64,000 nt of DNA from the NCBI GenBank assembly GCA_944474755.1, contig OX104122.1, forward strand, positions 5,481,223 to 5,545,222, in the 5' to 3' direction. Positions 25,160 through 38,389 of this stretch are shown piece after piece. The first letter of the stretch is position 1; each line of letters opens with the position of its first letter. This DNA is from Limnoperna fortunei (lineage: Eukaryota; Mollusca; Bivalvia; Mytilida; Modiolidae). The translations under genes were made by a program, and so were the position numbers. The notes under the pieces were generated by a model that was given only the letters and a program-made list of their open reading frames with translations, was not told where the DNA came from and did not search any database.

Positions 25160-26798
25160 GTACACACAGTAACAGTTCACACGACTTATATATGGCTTTA
25201 TATCTACAGGTACACACAGTAACAGTTCACACGGCTTATCTGTCTTTATATCTACATGTACACACAGTAACAGTTCACACAGCTTATCTGTCTTTATATC
25301 TACAGGTACACACAGTAACAGTTCACACGACTTATATATGGCTTTATATCTACAGGTACACACAGTAAAAGTTCACACGGCTTATCTGTTATTATAGCTA
25401 CAGGTTCACAGAGTAACAGTTCACACAGATTATCTGTCTTTATATCTACAGGTACACACAGTAACAGTTCACACAGATTATCTGTCTTTATATCTACAGG
25501 TACACACAGTAACAGTTCACACGGCTTATCTGTCTTTATATCTACAGGTACACACAGAAACAGTTTACACAGATTATCTGTCTTATATCTACAGGTACAC
25601 ACAGTAAAAGTTCACACGGCTGATCTGTCTTTATATCTACAGGTACACACAGTAACAGTTCACACAGCTTATCTGTCTTTATATCTACAGGTACACACAG
25701 TAACAGTTCACACGACTTATATATGGCTTTATATCTACAGGTACACACAGTAACAGTTCACACGGCTTATCTGTTATTATATCTACAGGTTCACACAGTA
25801 ACAGTTCACACAAATTATCTGTCTTTATATCTACAGGTACACACAGTAACAGTTCACACAGCTTATCTGTCTTATATCTACAGGTACAGACAGTAACAGT
25901 TCACACAGCTTATCTGTCTTTATACCTACAGGTACACACAGAACAGTTCACACGGCTTATCTGTCTTTATATCTACAGGTACACACAGTAACAGTTCGCA
26001 CGGCTTATCTGTCTTTATATCTACAGGTACACACAGTAACAGTTCACACAGCTTATCTGTCTTTATATCTACAGGTATACACAGTAACAGTTCACACGAC
26101 TTACATATAGCTTTATATCTACAGGTACACACAGTAACAGTTCACACTGCTTATCTGTTATTATATCTACAGGTTCACACAGTAACAGTTCACACAGATT
26201 ATCTGTCTTTATATCTACATGTACACACAGTAACAGTTCACACAGCTGATCTGTCTTTACATCTACAGGTACACACAGTAACAGTTCACACAGCTTATCT
26301 GTCTTATATCTACAGGTATACACAGTAACAGTTCACACGACTTACATATAGCTTTATATCTACAGGTACACACAGTAACAGTTCACACTGCTTATCTGTT
26401 ATTATATCTACAGGTTCACACAGTAACAGTTCACACAGATTATCTGTCTTTATATCTACATGTACACACAGTAACAGTTCACACAGCTGATCTGTCTTAT
26501 ATCCAGAGGTACAGACAGTAACAGTTCACACAGCTTATCTGTCTTTATATCTACAGGTACACACAGTAACAGTTGACACAGCTTATCTGTCTTTATATCT
26601 ACAAGTACACACAGTAACAGTTCACACAGCTTATCTGTCTTTATATCTACAGGTACAAACAGTAACAGTTCACATGGCTTATCTGTCTTTATATCTACAG
26701 GTACACACAGTAACAGTTCACACGACTTATATATGGCTTTATATCTACAGGTACACACAGTAACAGTTCACACGGCTTATCTGTCTTTATATCTACAT
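25160..26798 (+). repeat. 1,639-bp higher-order unit, copy 1
   Basis: Ordered variants recur 1,639 bp downstream: the ATTATAGCTACAGG monomer, the TTATACCTACAGG plus CAGAACAGTTC pair, TTCGCACGGC, TTACATATAGC and GCTGATCTG monomers. Unit ends are set by spacing and are approximate. Confidence 0.75.
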
Positions 26799-28437
26799 GT
26801 ACACACAGTAACAGTTCACACGACTTATATATGGCTTTATATCTACAGGTACACACAGTAACAGTTCACACGGCTTATCTGTCTTTATATCTACATGTAC
26901 ACACAGTAACAGTTCACACAGCTTATCTGTCTTTATATCTACAGGTACACACAGTAACAGTTCACACGACTTATATATGGCTTTATATCTACAGGTACAC
27001 ACAGTAAAAGTTCACACGGCTTATCTGTTATTATAGCTACAGGTTCACAGAGTAACAGTTCACACAGATTATCTGTCTTTATATCTACAGGTACACACAG
27101 TAACAGTTCACACAGATTATCTGTCTTTATATCTACAGGTACACACAGTAACAGTTCACACGGCTTATCTGTCTTTATATCTACAGGTACACACAGAAAC
27201 AGTTTACACAGATTATCTGTCTTATATCTACAGGTACACACAGTAAAAGTTCACACGGCTGATCTGTCTTTATATCTACAGGTACACACAGTAACAGTTC
27301 ACACAGCTTATCTGTCTTTATATCTACAGGTACACACAGTAACAGTTCACACGACTTATATATGGCTTTATATCTACAGGTACACACAGTAACAGTTCAC
27401 ACGGCTTATCTGTTATTATATCTACAGGTTCACACAGTAACAGTTCACACAAATTATCTGTCTTTATATCTACAGGTACACACAGTAACAGTTCACACAG
27501 CTTATCTGTCTTATATCTACAGGTACAGACAGTAACAGTTCACACAGCTTATCTGTCTTTATACCTACAGGTACACACAGAACAGTTCACACGGCTTATC
27601 TGTCTTTATATCTACAGGTACACACAGTAACAGTTCGCACGGCTTATCTGTCTTTATATCTACAGGTACACACAGTAACAGTTCACACAGCTTATCTGTC
27701 TTTATATCTACAGGTATACACAGTAACAGTTCACACGACTTACATATAGCTTTATATCTACAGGTACACACAGTAACAGTTCACACTGCTTATCTGTTAT
27801 TATATCTACAGGTTCACACAGTAACAGTTCACACAGATTATCTGTCTTTATATCTACATGTACACACAGTAACAGTTCACACAGCTGATCTGTCTTTACA
27901 TCTACAGGTACACACAGTAACAGTTCACACAGCTTATCTGTCTTATATCTACAGGTATACACAGTAACAGTTCACACGACTTACATATAGCTTTATATCT
28001 ACAGGTACACACAGTAACAGTTCACACTGCTTATCTGTTATTATATCTACAGGTTCACACAGTAACAGTTCACACAGATTATCTGTCTTTATATCTACAT
28101 GTACACACAGTAACAGTTCACACAGCTGATCTGTCTTATATCCAGAGGTACAGACAGTAACAGTTCACACAGCTTATCTGTCTTTATATCTACAGGTACA
28201 CACAGTAACAGTTCACACAGCTTATCTGTCTTTATATCTACAAGTACACACAGTAACAGTTCACACAGCTTATCTGTCTTTATATCTACAGGTACAAACA
28301 GTAACAGTTCACATGGCTTATCTGTCTTTATATCTACAGGTACACACAGTAACAGTTCACACAGCTTATCTGTCTTTATATCTACAGGTACACACAGTAA
28401 CAGTTCACACGACTTATATATGGCTTTATATCTACAG
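26799..28437 (+). repeat. 1,639-bp higher-order unit, copy 2
   Basis: Tandem partner of 25160-26798, nearly identical where compared. An extra 48-bp monomer sits near its end (around 28320-28380) and an extra 50+48 pair lies at the junction near 26800. Further related units follow at 1,589- to 1,779-bp spacing up to 34.4 kb, less regular and with internal rearrangements. Confidence 0.75.
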
Positions 28438-31400
28438 GTACACACAGTAACAGTTCACCAGGCTTATCTGTCTTTATATCTACATGTACACACAGTAACA
28501 GTTCACACAGCTTATCTGTCTTTATATCTACAGGTACACACAGTAACAGTTCACACGACTTATATATGGCTTTATGTCTACAGGTACACACAGTAAAAGT
28601 TCACACGGCTTATCTGTTATTATATCTACAGGTTCACAGAGTAACAGTTCACACAGATTATCTGTCTTTATATCTACAGGTACACACAGTAACAGTTCAC
28701 ACAGATTATCTGTCTTTATATCTACAGGTACACACAATAACAGTTCACACGGCTTATCTGTCTTTATATCTACAGGTACACACAGAAACAGTTTACACAG
28801 CTTATCTGTCTTATATCTACAGGTACACACACTAAAAGTTCACACGGCTGATCTGTCTTTATATCTACAGGTACACACAGTAACAGTTCACACGGCTTAT
28901 CTGTTATTATATCTACAGGTTCACACAGTAACAGTTCACACGACTTATATATGGCTTTATATCTACAGGTACACACAGTAACAGTTCACACGGCTTATCT
29001 GTTATTATATCTACAGGTTCACACAGTAACAGTTCACACAAATTATCTGTCTTTATATCTACAGGTACACACAGTAACAGTTCACACAGCTTATCTGTCT
29101 TATATCTACAGGTACAGACAGTAACAGTTCACACAGCTTATCTGTCTTTATACCTACAGGTACACACAGAACAGTTCACACGGCTTATCTGTCTTTATAT
29201 CTACAGGTACACACAGTAACAGTTCGCACGGCTTATCTGTCTTTATATCTACAGGTACACACAGTAACAGTTCACACAGCTTATCTGTCTTTATATCTAC
29301 AGGTATACACAGTAACAGTTCACACGACTTACATATAGCTTTATATCTACAGGTACACACAGTAACAGTTCACACTGCTTATCTGTTATTATATCTACAG
29401 GTTCACACAGTAACAGTTCACATAGATTATCTGTCTTTATATCTACATGTACACACAGTAACAGTTCACACAGCTGATCTGTCTTTAAATCTACAGGTAC
29501 ACACAGTAACAGTTCACACAGCTTATCTGTCTTTATATCTACATGTTCACACAGTAACAGTTCACACAGATTATCTGTCTTTATATCTACAGGTACACAC
29601 AGTAACAGTTCACACAGCTTATCTGTCTTATATCTACACGTACACACAGAAACCGTTTACACAGCTTATCTGTCTTTATATCTACAGGTACACAAAGTTA
29701 CAGTTCACACGACTTATATATGGCTTTATATCTGCCGGTACACACAGTAACTGTTCACACGGCTTATCTGTTATTATATCTACAGGTTCACACAGTAACA
29801 GTTCACACAGATTATCTGTCTTTATATCTACAGGTACACACAGTAAAAGTTCACACAGCTTATCTGTCTTATATCCAGAGGTACAGACAGTAACAGTTCA
29901 CACAGCTTATCTGTCTTTATATCTACAGGTACACACAGTAACAGTTCACACAGCTTATCTGTCTTTATATCTACAAGTACACACAGTAACAGTTCACACA
30001 GCTTATATGTCTTTATATCTACAGGTACAAACAGTAACAGTTCACATGGCTTATCTGTCTTTATATCTACAGGTACACACAGTAACAGTTCACACAGCTT
30101 ATCTGTCTTTATATCTACAGGTACACACAGTAACAGTTCACACGACTTATATATGGCTTTATATCTACAGGTACACACAGTAACAGTTCACCCGGCTTAT
30201 CTGTCTTTATATCTACATGTACACACAGTAACAGTTCACACAGCTTATCTGTCTTTATATCTACAGGTACACACAGTAACAGTTCACACGACTTATATAT
30301 GGCTTTATATCTACAGGTACACACAGTAAAAGTTCACACGGCTTATCTGTTATTATATCTACAGGTTCACAGAGTAACAGTTCACACAGATTATCTGTCT
30401 TTATATCTACAGGTACACACAGTAACAGTTCACACAGATTATCTGTCTTTATATCTACAGGTACACACAGTAACAGTTCACACGGCTTATCTGTCTTTAT
30501 ATCTACAGGTACACACAGAAACAGTTTACACAGCTTATCTGTCTTTATATCTACAGGTACACACAGTAAAAGTTCACACGGCTGATCTGTCTTTATATCT
30601 ACAGGTACACACAGTAACAGTTCACACAGCTTATCTGTCTTTATATCTACAGGTACACACAGTAACAGTTCACACGACTTATATATGGCTTTATATCTAC
30701 AGGTATACACAGTAACAGTTCACACGGCTTATCTGTTATTATATCTACAGGTTCACACAGTAACAGTTCACACAAATTATCTGTCTTTATATCTACAGGT
30801 ACACACAGTAACAGTTCACACAGCTTATCTGTCTTATATCTACAGGTACAGACAGTAACAGTTCACACAGCTTATCTGTCTTTATACCTACAGGTACACA
30901 CAGAACAGTTCACACGGCTTATCTGTCTTTATATCTACAGGTACACACAGTAACAGTTCGCACGGCTTATCTGTCTTTATATCTACAGGTACACACAGTA
31001 ACAGTTCACACAGCTTATCTGTCTTTATATCTACAGGTATACACAGTAACAGTTCACATTGTTTATCTGTCTTTATATCTACAGGTACACACAGTAACAG
31101 TTCACACTGCTTATCTGTTATTATATCTACAGGTTCAAACAGTAACAGTTCACACAGATTATCTGTCTTTATATCTACATGTACACACAGTAACAGTTCA
31201 CACAGCTGATCTGTCTTTACATCTACAGGTACACACAGTAACAGTTCACACAGCTTATCTGTCTTTATATCTACAGGTATACACAGTAACAGTTCACACG
31301 ACTTACATATAGCTTTATATCTACAGGTACACACAGTAACAGTTCACACTGCTTATCTGTTATTATATCTACAGGTTCACACAGTAACAGTTCACACAGA

Positions 31401-34400
31401 TTATCTGTCTTTATATCTACATGTACACACAGTAACAGTTCACACAGCTGATCTGTCTTTACATCTACAGGTACACACAGTAACAGTTCACACGGCTTAT
31501 CTGTCTTTATATCTACAGGTACACACAGTAACAGTTCACACAGCTTATCTGTCTTTATATCTACAGGTATACACAGTAACAGTTCACACGACTTACATAT
31601 AGCTTTATATCTACAGGTACACACAGTAACAGTTCACACTGCTTATCTGTTATTATATCTACAGGCTCACACAGTAACAGTTCACACAGATTATCTGTCT
31701 TTATATCTACATGTACACACAGTAACAGTTCACACAGCTGATCTGTCTTTACATCTACAGGTACACACAGTAACAGTTCACACGGCTTATCTGTCTTTAT
31801 ATCTACAGATACACACAGTAACAGTTCACACAGCTTATCTGTCTTTATATCTACAGGTACACACAGTAACAGTTCACACAGCTTATCTGTCTTTATATCT
31901 ACAGGTACACACAGTAACAGTTCACACGGCTTATCTGTCTTTATATCTACAGGTACACACAGTAACAGTTCACACAGCTTATCTGTCCTTATATCTACAG
32001 GTACACACATTAACAGTTCACACAGATTATCTGTCTTTATTTCTGCAGGTACACACAGTAACAGTTCACACAGCTTATATGTCTTTATATCTACAGGTAC
32101 ACACAGTAACAGTTCACACGGCTTATCTGTCTTTATATCTACAGGTGCACACAATTACAGTTCACACAGTTTATCTGTCTTTATATCTACAGATACACAC
32201 AGTAACAGTTCACACAGCTTATCTGTCTTTATATCTACAGGTACACACAGTAACAGTTCACACAGCTTATCTGTCTTTATATCTACAGGTACACACAGAA
32301 ACAGTTTATACAGCTTATCTGTCTTATATCTACAGGTACACACAGTAAAAGTTCACACGGCTGATCTGTCTTTATATCTACAGGTACACACAGTAACAGT
32401 TCACACAGCTTATCTGTCTTTATATCTACAGGTACACACAGTAACAGTTCACACGACTTATATATGGCTTTATATCTACAGGTACACACAGTAACAGTTC
32501 ACTCGGCTTATCTGTTATTATATCTACAGGTTCACACAGTAACAGTTCATACAAATTATCTGTCTTTATATCTACAGGTACACACAGTAACAGTTCACAC
32601 AGCTTATCTGTCTTATATCTACAGGTACAGACAGTAACAGTTCACACAGCTTATCTGTCTTTATACCTACAGGTACACACAGAACAGTTCACACGGCTTA
32701 TCTGTCTTCATATCTACAGGTACACACAGTAACAGTTCGCACGGCTTATCTGTCTTTATATCTACAGGTACACACAGTAACAGTTCACACAGCTTATCTG
32801 TCTTTATATCTACAGGTATACACAGTAACAGTTCACACGACTTACATATAGCTTTATATCTACAGGTACACACAGTAACAGTTCACACTGCTTATCTGTT
32901 ATTATATCTACAGGTTCACACAGTAACAGTTCACACAGATTATCTGTCTTTATATCTACATGTACACACAGTAACAGTTCACACAGCTGATCTGTCTTTA
33001 CATCTACAGGTACACACAGTAACAGTTCACACAGCTTATCTGTCTTTATATCTACAGGTTCACACAGTAACAGTTCACACAGATTATCTGTCTTTATATC
33101 TACAGGTACACACAGTAACAGTTCACACAGCTTATCTGTCTTATATCTACACGTACACACAGAAACAGTTTACACAGCTTATCTGTCTTTATATCTACAG
33201 GTACACAAAGTTACAGTTCACACGACTTATATATGGCTTTATATCTGCCGGTACACACAGTAACTGTTCACACGGCTTATCTGTTATTATATCTACAGGT
33301 TCACACAGTAACAGTTCACACAGATTATCTGTCTTTATATCTACAGGTACACACAGTAACAGTTCACACAGCTTATCTGTCTTATATCCAGAGGTACAGA
33401 CAGTAACAGTTCACACAGCTTATCTGTCTTTTTATCTACAGGTACACACAGTAACAGTTCACACAGCTTATCTGTCTTTATATCTACAAGTACACACAGT
33501 AACAGTTCACACAGCTTATCTGTCTTTATATCTACAGGTACAAACAGTAACAGTTCACATGGCTTATCTGTCTTTATATCTACAGGTACACACAGTAATA
33601 GTTCACACAGCTTATCTGTCTTTATATCTACAGGTACACACAGTAACAGTTCACACGACTTATATATGGCTTTATATCTACAGGTACACACAGTAACAGT
33701 TCACCCGGCTTATCTGTCTTTATATCTACATGTACACACAGTAACAGTTCACACAGCTTATCTGTCTTTATATCTACAGGTACACACAGTAACAGTTCAC
33801 ACGACTTATATATGGCTTTATATCTACAGGTACACACAGTAAAAGTTCACACGGCTTATCTGTTATTATATCTACAGGTTCACAGAGTAACAGTTCACAC
33901 AGATTATCTGTCTTTATATCTACAGGTACACACAGTAACAGTTCACACAGATTATCTGTCTTTATATCTACAGGTACACACAGTAACAGTTCACACGGCT
34001 TATCTGTCTTTATATCTACAGGTACACACAGAAACAGTTTACACAGCTTATCTGTCTTATATCTACAGGTACACACAGTAAAAGTTCACACGGCTGATCT
34101 GTCTTTATATCTACAGGTACACACAGTAACAGTTCACACAGCTTATCTGTCTTTATATCTACAGGTACACACAGTAACAGTTCACACGACTTATATATGG
34201 CTTTATATCTACAGGTACACACAGTAACAGTTCACACGGCTTATCTGTTATTATATCTACAGGTTCACACAGTAACAGTTCACACAAATTATCTGTCTTT
34301 ATATCTACAGGTACACACAGTAACAGTTCACACAGCTTATCTGTCTTATATCTACAGGTACAGACAGTAACAGTTCACACAGCTTATCTGTCTTTATACC

Positions 34401-34451
34401 TACAGGTACACACAGAACAGTTCACACGGCTTATCTGTCTTTATATCTACA

Positions 34452-37400
34452 GGTATACACAGTAACAGTTCACACGACTTACATATAGCTTTATATCTAC
34501 AGGTACACACAGTAACAGTTCACACTGCTTATCTGTTATTATATCTACAGGCTCACACAGTAACAGTTCACACAGATTATCTGTCTTTATATCTACATGT
34601 ACACACAGTAACAGTTCACACAGCTGATCTGTCTTTACATCTACAGGTACACACAGTAACAGTTCACATGGCTTATCTGTCTTTATATCTACAGATACAC
34701 ACAGTAACAGTTCACACAGCTTATCTGTCTTTATATCTACAGGTACACACAGTAACAGTTCACACAGCTTATCTGTCTTTATATCTACAGGTACACACAG
34801 TAACAGTTCACACGGCTTATCTGTCTTTATATCTACAGGTACACACAGTAACAGTTCACACAGCTTATCTGTCCTTATATCTACAGGTACACACAGTAAC
34901 AGTTCACACAGATTATCTGTCTTTATTTCTGCAGGTACACACAGTAACAGTTCACACAGCTTATATGTCTTTATATCTACAGGTACACACAGTAACAGTT
35001 CACACGGCTTATCTGTCTTTATATCTACAGGTACACACAATTACAGTTCACACAGTTTATCTGTCTTTATATCTACAGATACACACAGTAACAGTTCACA
35101 CAGCTTATCTGTCTTTATATCTACAGGTACACACAGTAACAGTTCACACAGCTTATCTGTCTTTATATCTACAGGTACACACAGTAACAGTTCACATTGT
35201 TTATCTGTCTTTATATCTACAGGTAAACACAGTAACAGTTCACACAGCTTATCTGTCTTTATATCTACAGGTACACACAGTTACAGTTCACATAGCTTAT
35301 CTGTTTTTATATCTACAGGTACACACAGTAACAGTTCACACTGCTTATCTGTTATTATATCTACAGGCTCACACAGTAACAGTTCACACAGATTATCTGT
35401 CTTTATATCTACATGTACACACAGTAACAGTTCACACAGCTGATCTGTCTTTACATCTACAGGTACACACAGTAACAGTTCACACGGCTTATCTGTCTTT
35501 ATATCTACAGATACACACAGTAACAGTTCACACAGCTTATCTGTCTTTATATCTACAGGTACACACAGTAACAGTTCACACAGCTTATCTGTCTTTATAT
35601 CTACAGGTACACACAGTAACAGTTCACACGGCTTATCTGTCTTTATATCTACAGGTACACACAGTAACAGTTCACACAGCTTATCTGTCCTTATATCTAC
35701 AGGTACACACAGTAACAGTTCACACAGATTATCTGTCTTTATTTCTGCAGGTACACACAGTAACAGTTCACACAGCTTATATGTCTTTATATCTACAGGT
35801 ACACACAGTAACAGTTCACACGGCTTATCTGTCTTTATATCTACAGGTACACACAATTACAGTTCACACAGTTTATCTGTCTTTATATCTACAGATACAC
35901 ACAGTAACAGTTCACACAGCTTATCTGTCTTTATATCTACAGGTACACACAGTAACAGTTCACACAGCTTATCTGTCTTTATATCTACAGGTACACACAG
36001 TAACAGTTCACATTGTTTATCTGTCTTTATATCTACAGGTAAACACAGTAACAGTTCACATAGCTTATCTGTTTTTATATCTACAGGTACACACAGTTAC
36101 AGTTCACACGGCTTATCTGTCTTTTTATCTACAGGTACACACAGTTACAGTTCACACGGCATATCTGTCTATTTATCTACAGGTACACACAATAACAGTT
36201 CACACGGCCTATCTGTCTTTATATCTACAGGTACACACAGTAACAGTTCACACGACTTATCTGTCTTTATATCTACAGGTACACACAGTTACAGTTCACA
36301 CAGCTTATTTGTCTTTATATCTACAGGTACACACAGTTACAATTCACACAGCTTATCTGTCTTTATATCTACAGGTACACACAGTAACAGTTCACACAGA
36401 TTATCTGTCTTTATATCTGCAGGTACACACAGTAACAGTTCACACAGCTTATATGTCTTTATATCTACAGGTACACACAGTTACAGTCCACACGGCTTAT
36501 CTGTCTTTTTATCTACAGGTACACACAGTAACAGTTCACATTGTTTATCTGTCTTTATATCTGCAGGTACACACAGTAACAGTTCACACAGCTTATCTGT
36601 CTTTATATCTACAGGTACACACAGTAACAGTTCACACAGCTTATCTGTCTTTATATCTACAGGTACACACAGTAACAGTTCACATTGTTTATCTGTCTTT
36701 ATATCTGAAGGTACACACAGTAACAGTTCACACAGCTTATCTGTCTTTATATCTACAGGTTCACACAGTAACAGTTCACACAGCTTATCTGTCTTTATAT
36801 CTACAGGTTCACACAGTAACAGTTCACACAGCTTATATGTCTTTATATCTACAGGAACACACAGTAACAGTTCACACAGCTTATATGTCTTTATATCTAC
36901 AGGTACACACAGTAACAGTTCACACAGCTTATATGTCTTTATATTTACAGGTACACACAGTAACAGTTCACACAGATTATCTGTCTTTATATCTACAGGT
37001 AAACACAATTACAGTTCACACAGCTTATTTGTCTTTATATCTACAGGTACACACAATTACAGTTCACACAGCTTATCTGTCTTTATATCTACAGGTACAC
37101 ACAGTAATAGTTCACACAGATTATATGTCTTTATATCTGCAGGTACACACAGTAACAGTTCACACAGCTTATATATCTTTATATCTACAGGTACACACAG
37201 TTACAGTTCACACGGCTTATCTGTCTTTTTATCTACAGGTACACACAGTAACAGTTCACATTGTTTATCTGTCTTTATATCTACAGGTACACACAGTAAC
37301 AGTTCACACAGCTTATTTGTCTTTATATCTACAGGTACACATCGTTACAGTTCACACAGCTTATCTGTTTTTATATCTACAGGTACACACAGTTACAGTT

Positions 37401-38389
37401 CACACGGCTTTTCTGTCTTTATATCTACAGGTACACACAGTAACAGTTCACACAGCTTATCTGTCTTTATATCTACAGGTACACACAGTAACAGTTCACA
37501 CAGCTTATCTGTCTTTATATCTACAGGTACACACATTTACAGTTCACACGGCTTATCTGTATTTATATCTACAGGTACACACAGTAACTGATCACACGGC
37601 TTATCTGTCTTTATATCTACAGGTGCACACAGTAACAGTTCACACAGCTTATATATCTTTATATCTACAGGTACACACAGTTACAGTTCACACGGCTTAT
37701 CTGTCTTTTTATCTACAGGTACACACAGTAACAGTTCACATTGTTTATCTGTCTTTATATCTACAGGTACACACAGTAACAGTTCACACAGCTTATTTGT
37801 CTTTATATCTACAGGTACACATCGTTACAGTTCACACGGCTTATCTGTTTTTATATCTACAGGTACACACAGTTACAGTTCACACGGCTTTTCTGTCTAT
37901 ATATCTACAGGTACACACAGTAACAGTTCACACAGCTTATCTGTCTTTATATCTACAGGTACACACAGTAACAGTTCACACAGCTTATATGTCTTTATAT
38001 CTACAGGTACACACATTTACAGTTCACACGGCTTATCTGTATTTATATCTACAGGTACACACAGTAACTGATCACACGGCTTATCTGTCTTTATATCTAC
38101 AGGTACACACAGTAACAGTTCACACGACTTATATATGGCTTTATATCTACAGGTACACACAGTAACAGTTCACACGGCTTATCTGTTATTATATCTACAG
38201 GTTCACACAGTAACAGTTCACACAAATTATCTGTCTTTATATCTACAGGTACACACAGTAACAGTTCACACAGCTTATCTGTCTTATATCTACAGGTACA
38301 GACAGTAACAGTTCACACAGCTTATCTGTCTTTATACCTACAGGTACACACAGAACAGTTCACACGGCTTATCTGTCTTTATATCTACA
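34452..38389 (+). repeat. 3,122-bp HOR copy 1, with 816-bp internal duplication
   Basis: Length 3,938 bp, which is 3,122 + 816. The extra 816 bp is exactly 17 monomers: 34502-35317 is followed by a second copy from 35318, seen from the recurring CACTGCTTATCTG, GGCTCACAC and GCTGATCTG monomers. From about 36061 it aligns with copy 2 at an offset of 3,122 bp. Confidence 0.85.
34668..38165 (+). other. Longest open frame (1,165 codons); probably not a gene
   Basis: Starts at an ATG (CACATGGCTTATC variant) and runs through about 73 monomers before a 50-bp monomer shifts it into the frame containing TAA. The translation is a 16-residue period of type LQVHTVTVHTAYLSLY, with alternating hydrophobic residues and no signal peptide, domain or non-repeat segment. 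The opposite strand is also open over long parts of the same DNA, reading CELLLCVPVDIKTDKP-type repeats. The equivalent frames in HOR copies 2 and 4 (38903-41287 and 43513-45897, 794 codons each) are closed upstream by the GTTAACACAG monomer or start at other ATGs. I infer that low length variation, not selection, keeps it open. A repeat protein cannot be fully excluded. Confidence 0.15.

Larger units (their letters stand above)
18741..34451 (+). repeat. Array domain 3: ~1.6-1.8 kb higher-order repeats
   Basis: Carries many 50-bp GACTTATATATGG monomers, the CTGCCGG variant, TTACATATAGC monomers, GCTGATCTG monomers and the 46-bp CAGAACAGTTC monomer. CAGAACAG-type monomers lie near 22806, 25937, 27576, 29165, 30899, 32678 and 34411, giving spacings of 1.6-1.8 kb from 25.9 kb on. 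No gene is seen. Confidence 0.8.

Noticed and set aside
31561..32154. Cysteine-containing - strand repeat frames (CELLLCVPVDIKTDKP type) as a secreted cysteine-rich protein
   Set aside because: The cysteines recur only because the monomer recurs. There is no signal peptide or conserved start, many frames begin at GTG inside a monomer, and the + strand is open as well.
34668..38165. A giant repeat protein of 1,165 residues
   Set aside because: Purely 16-residue periodic, with no unique ends, signal peptide or domain. Overlapping long frames are open on the other strand, and frame ends are set by odd-length monomers. No evidence of selection can be read by eye.
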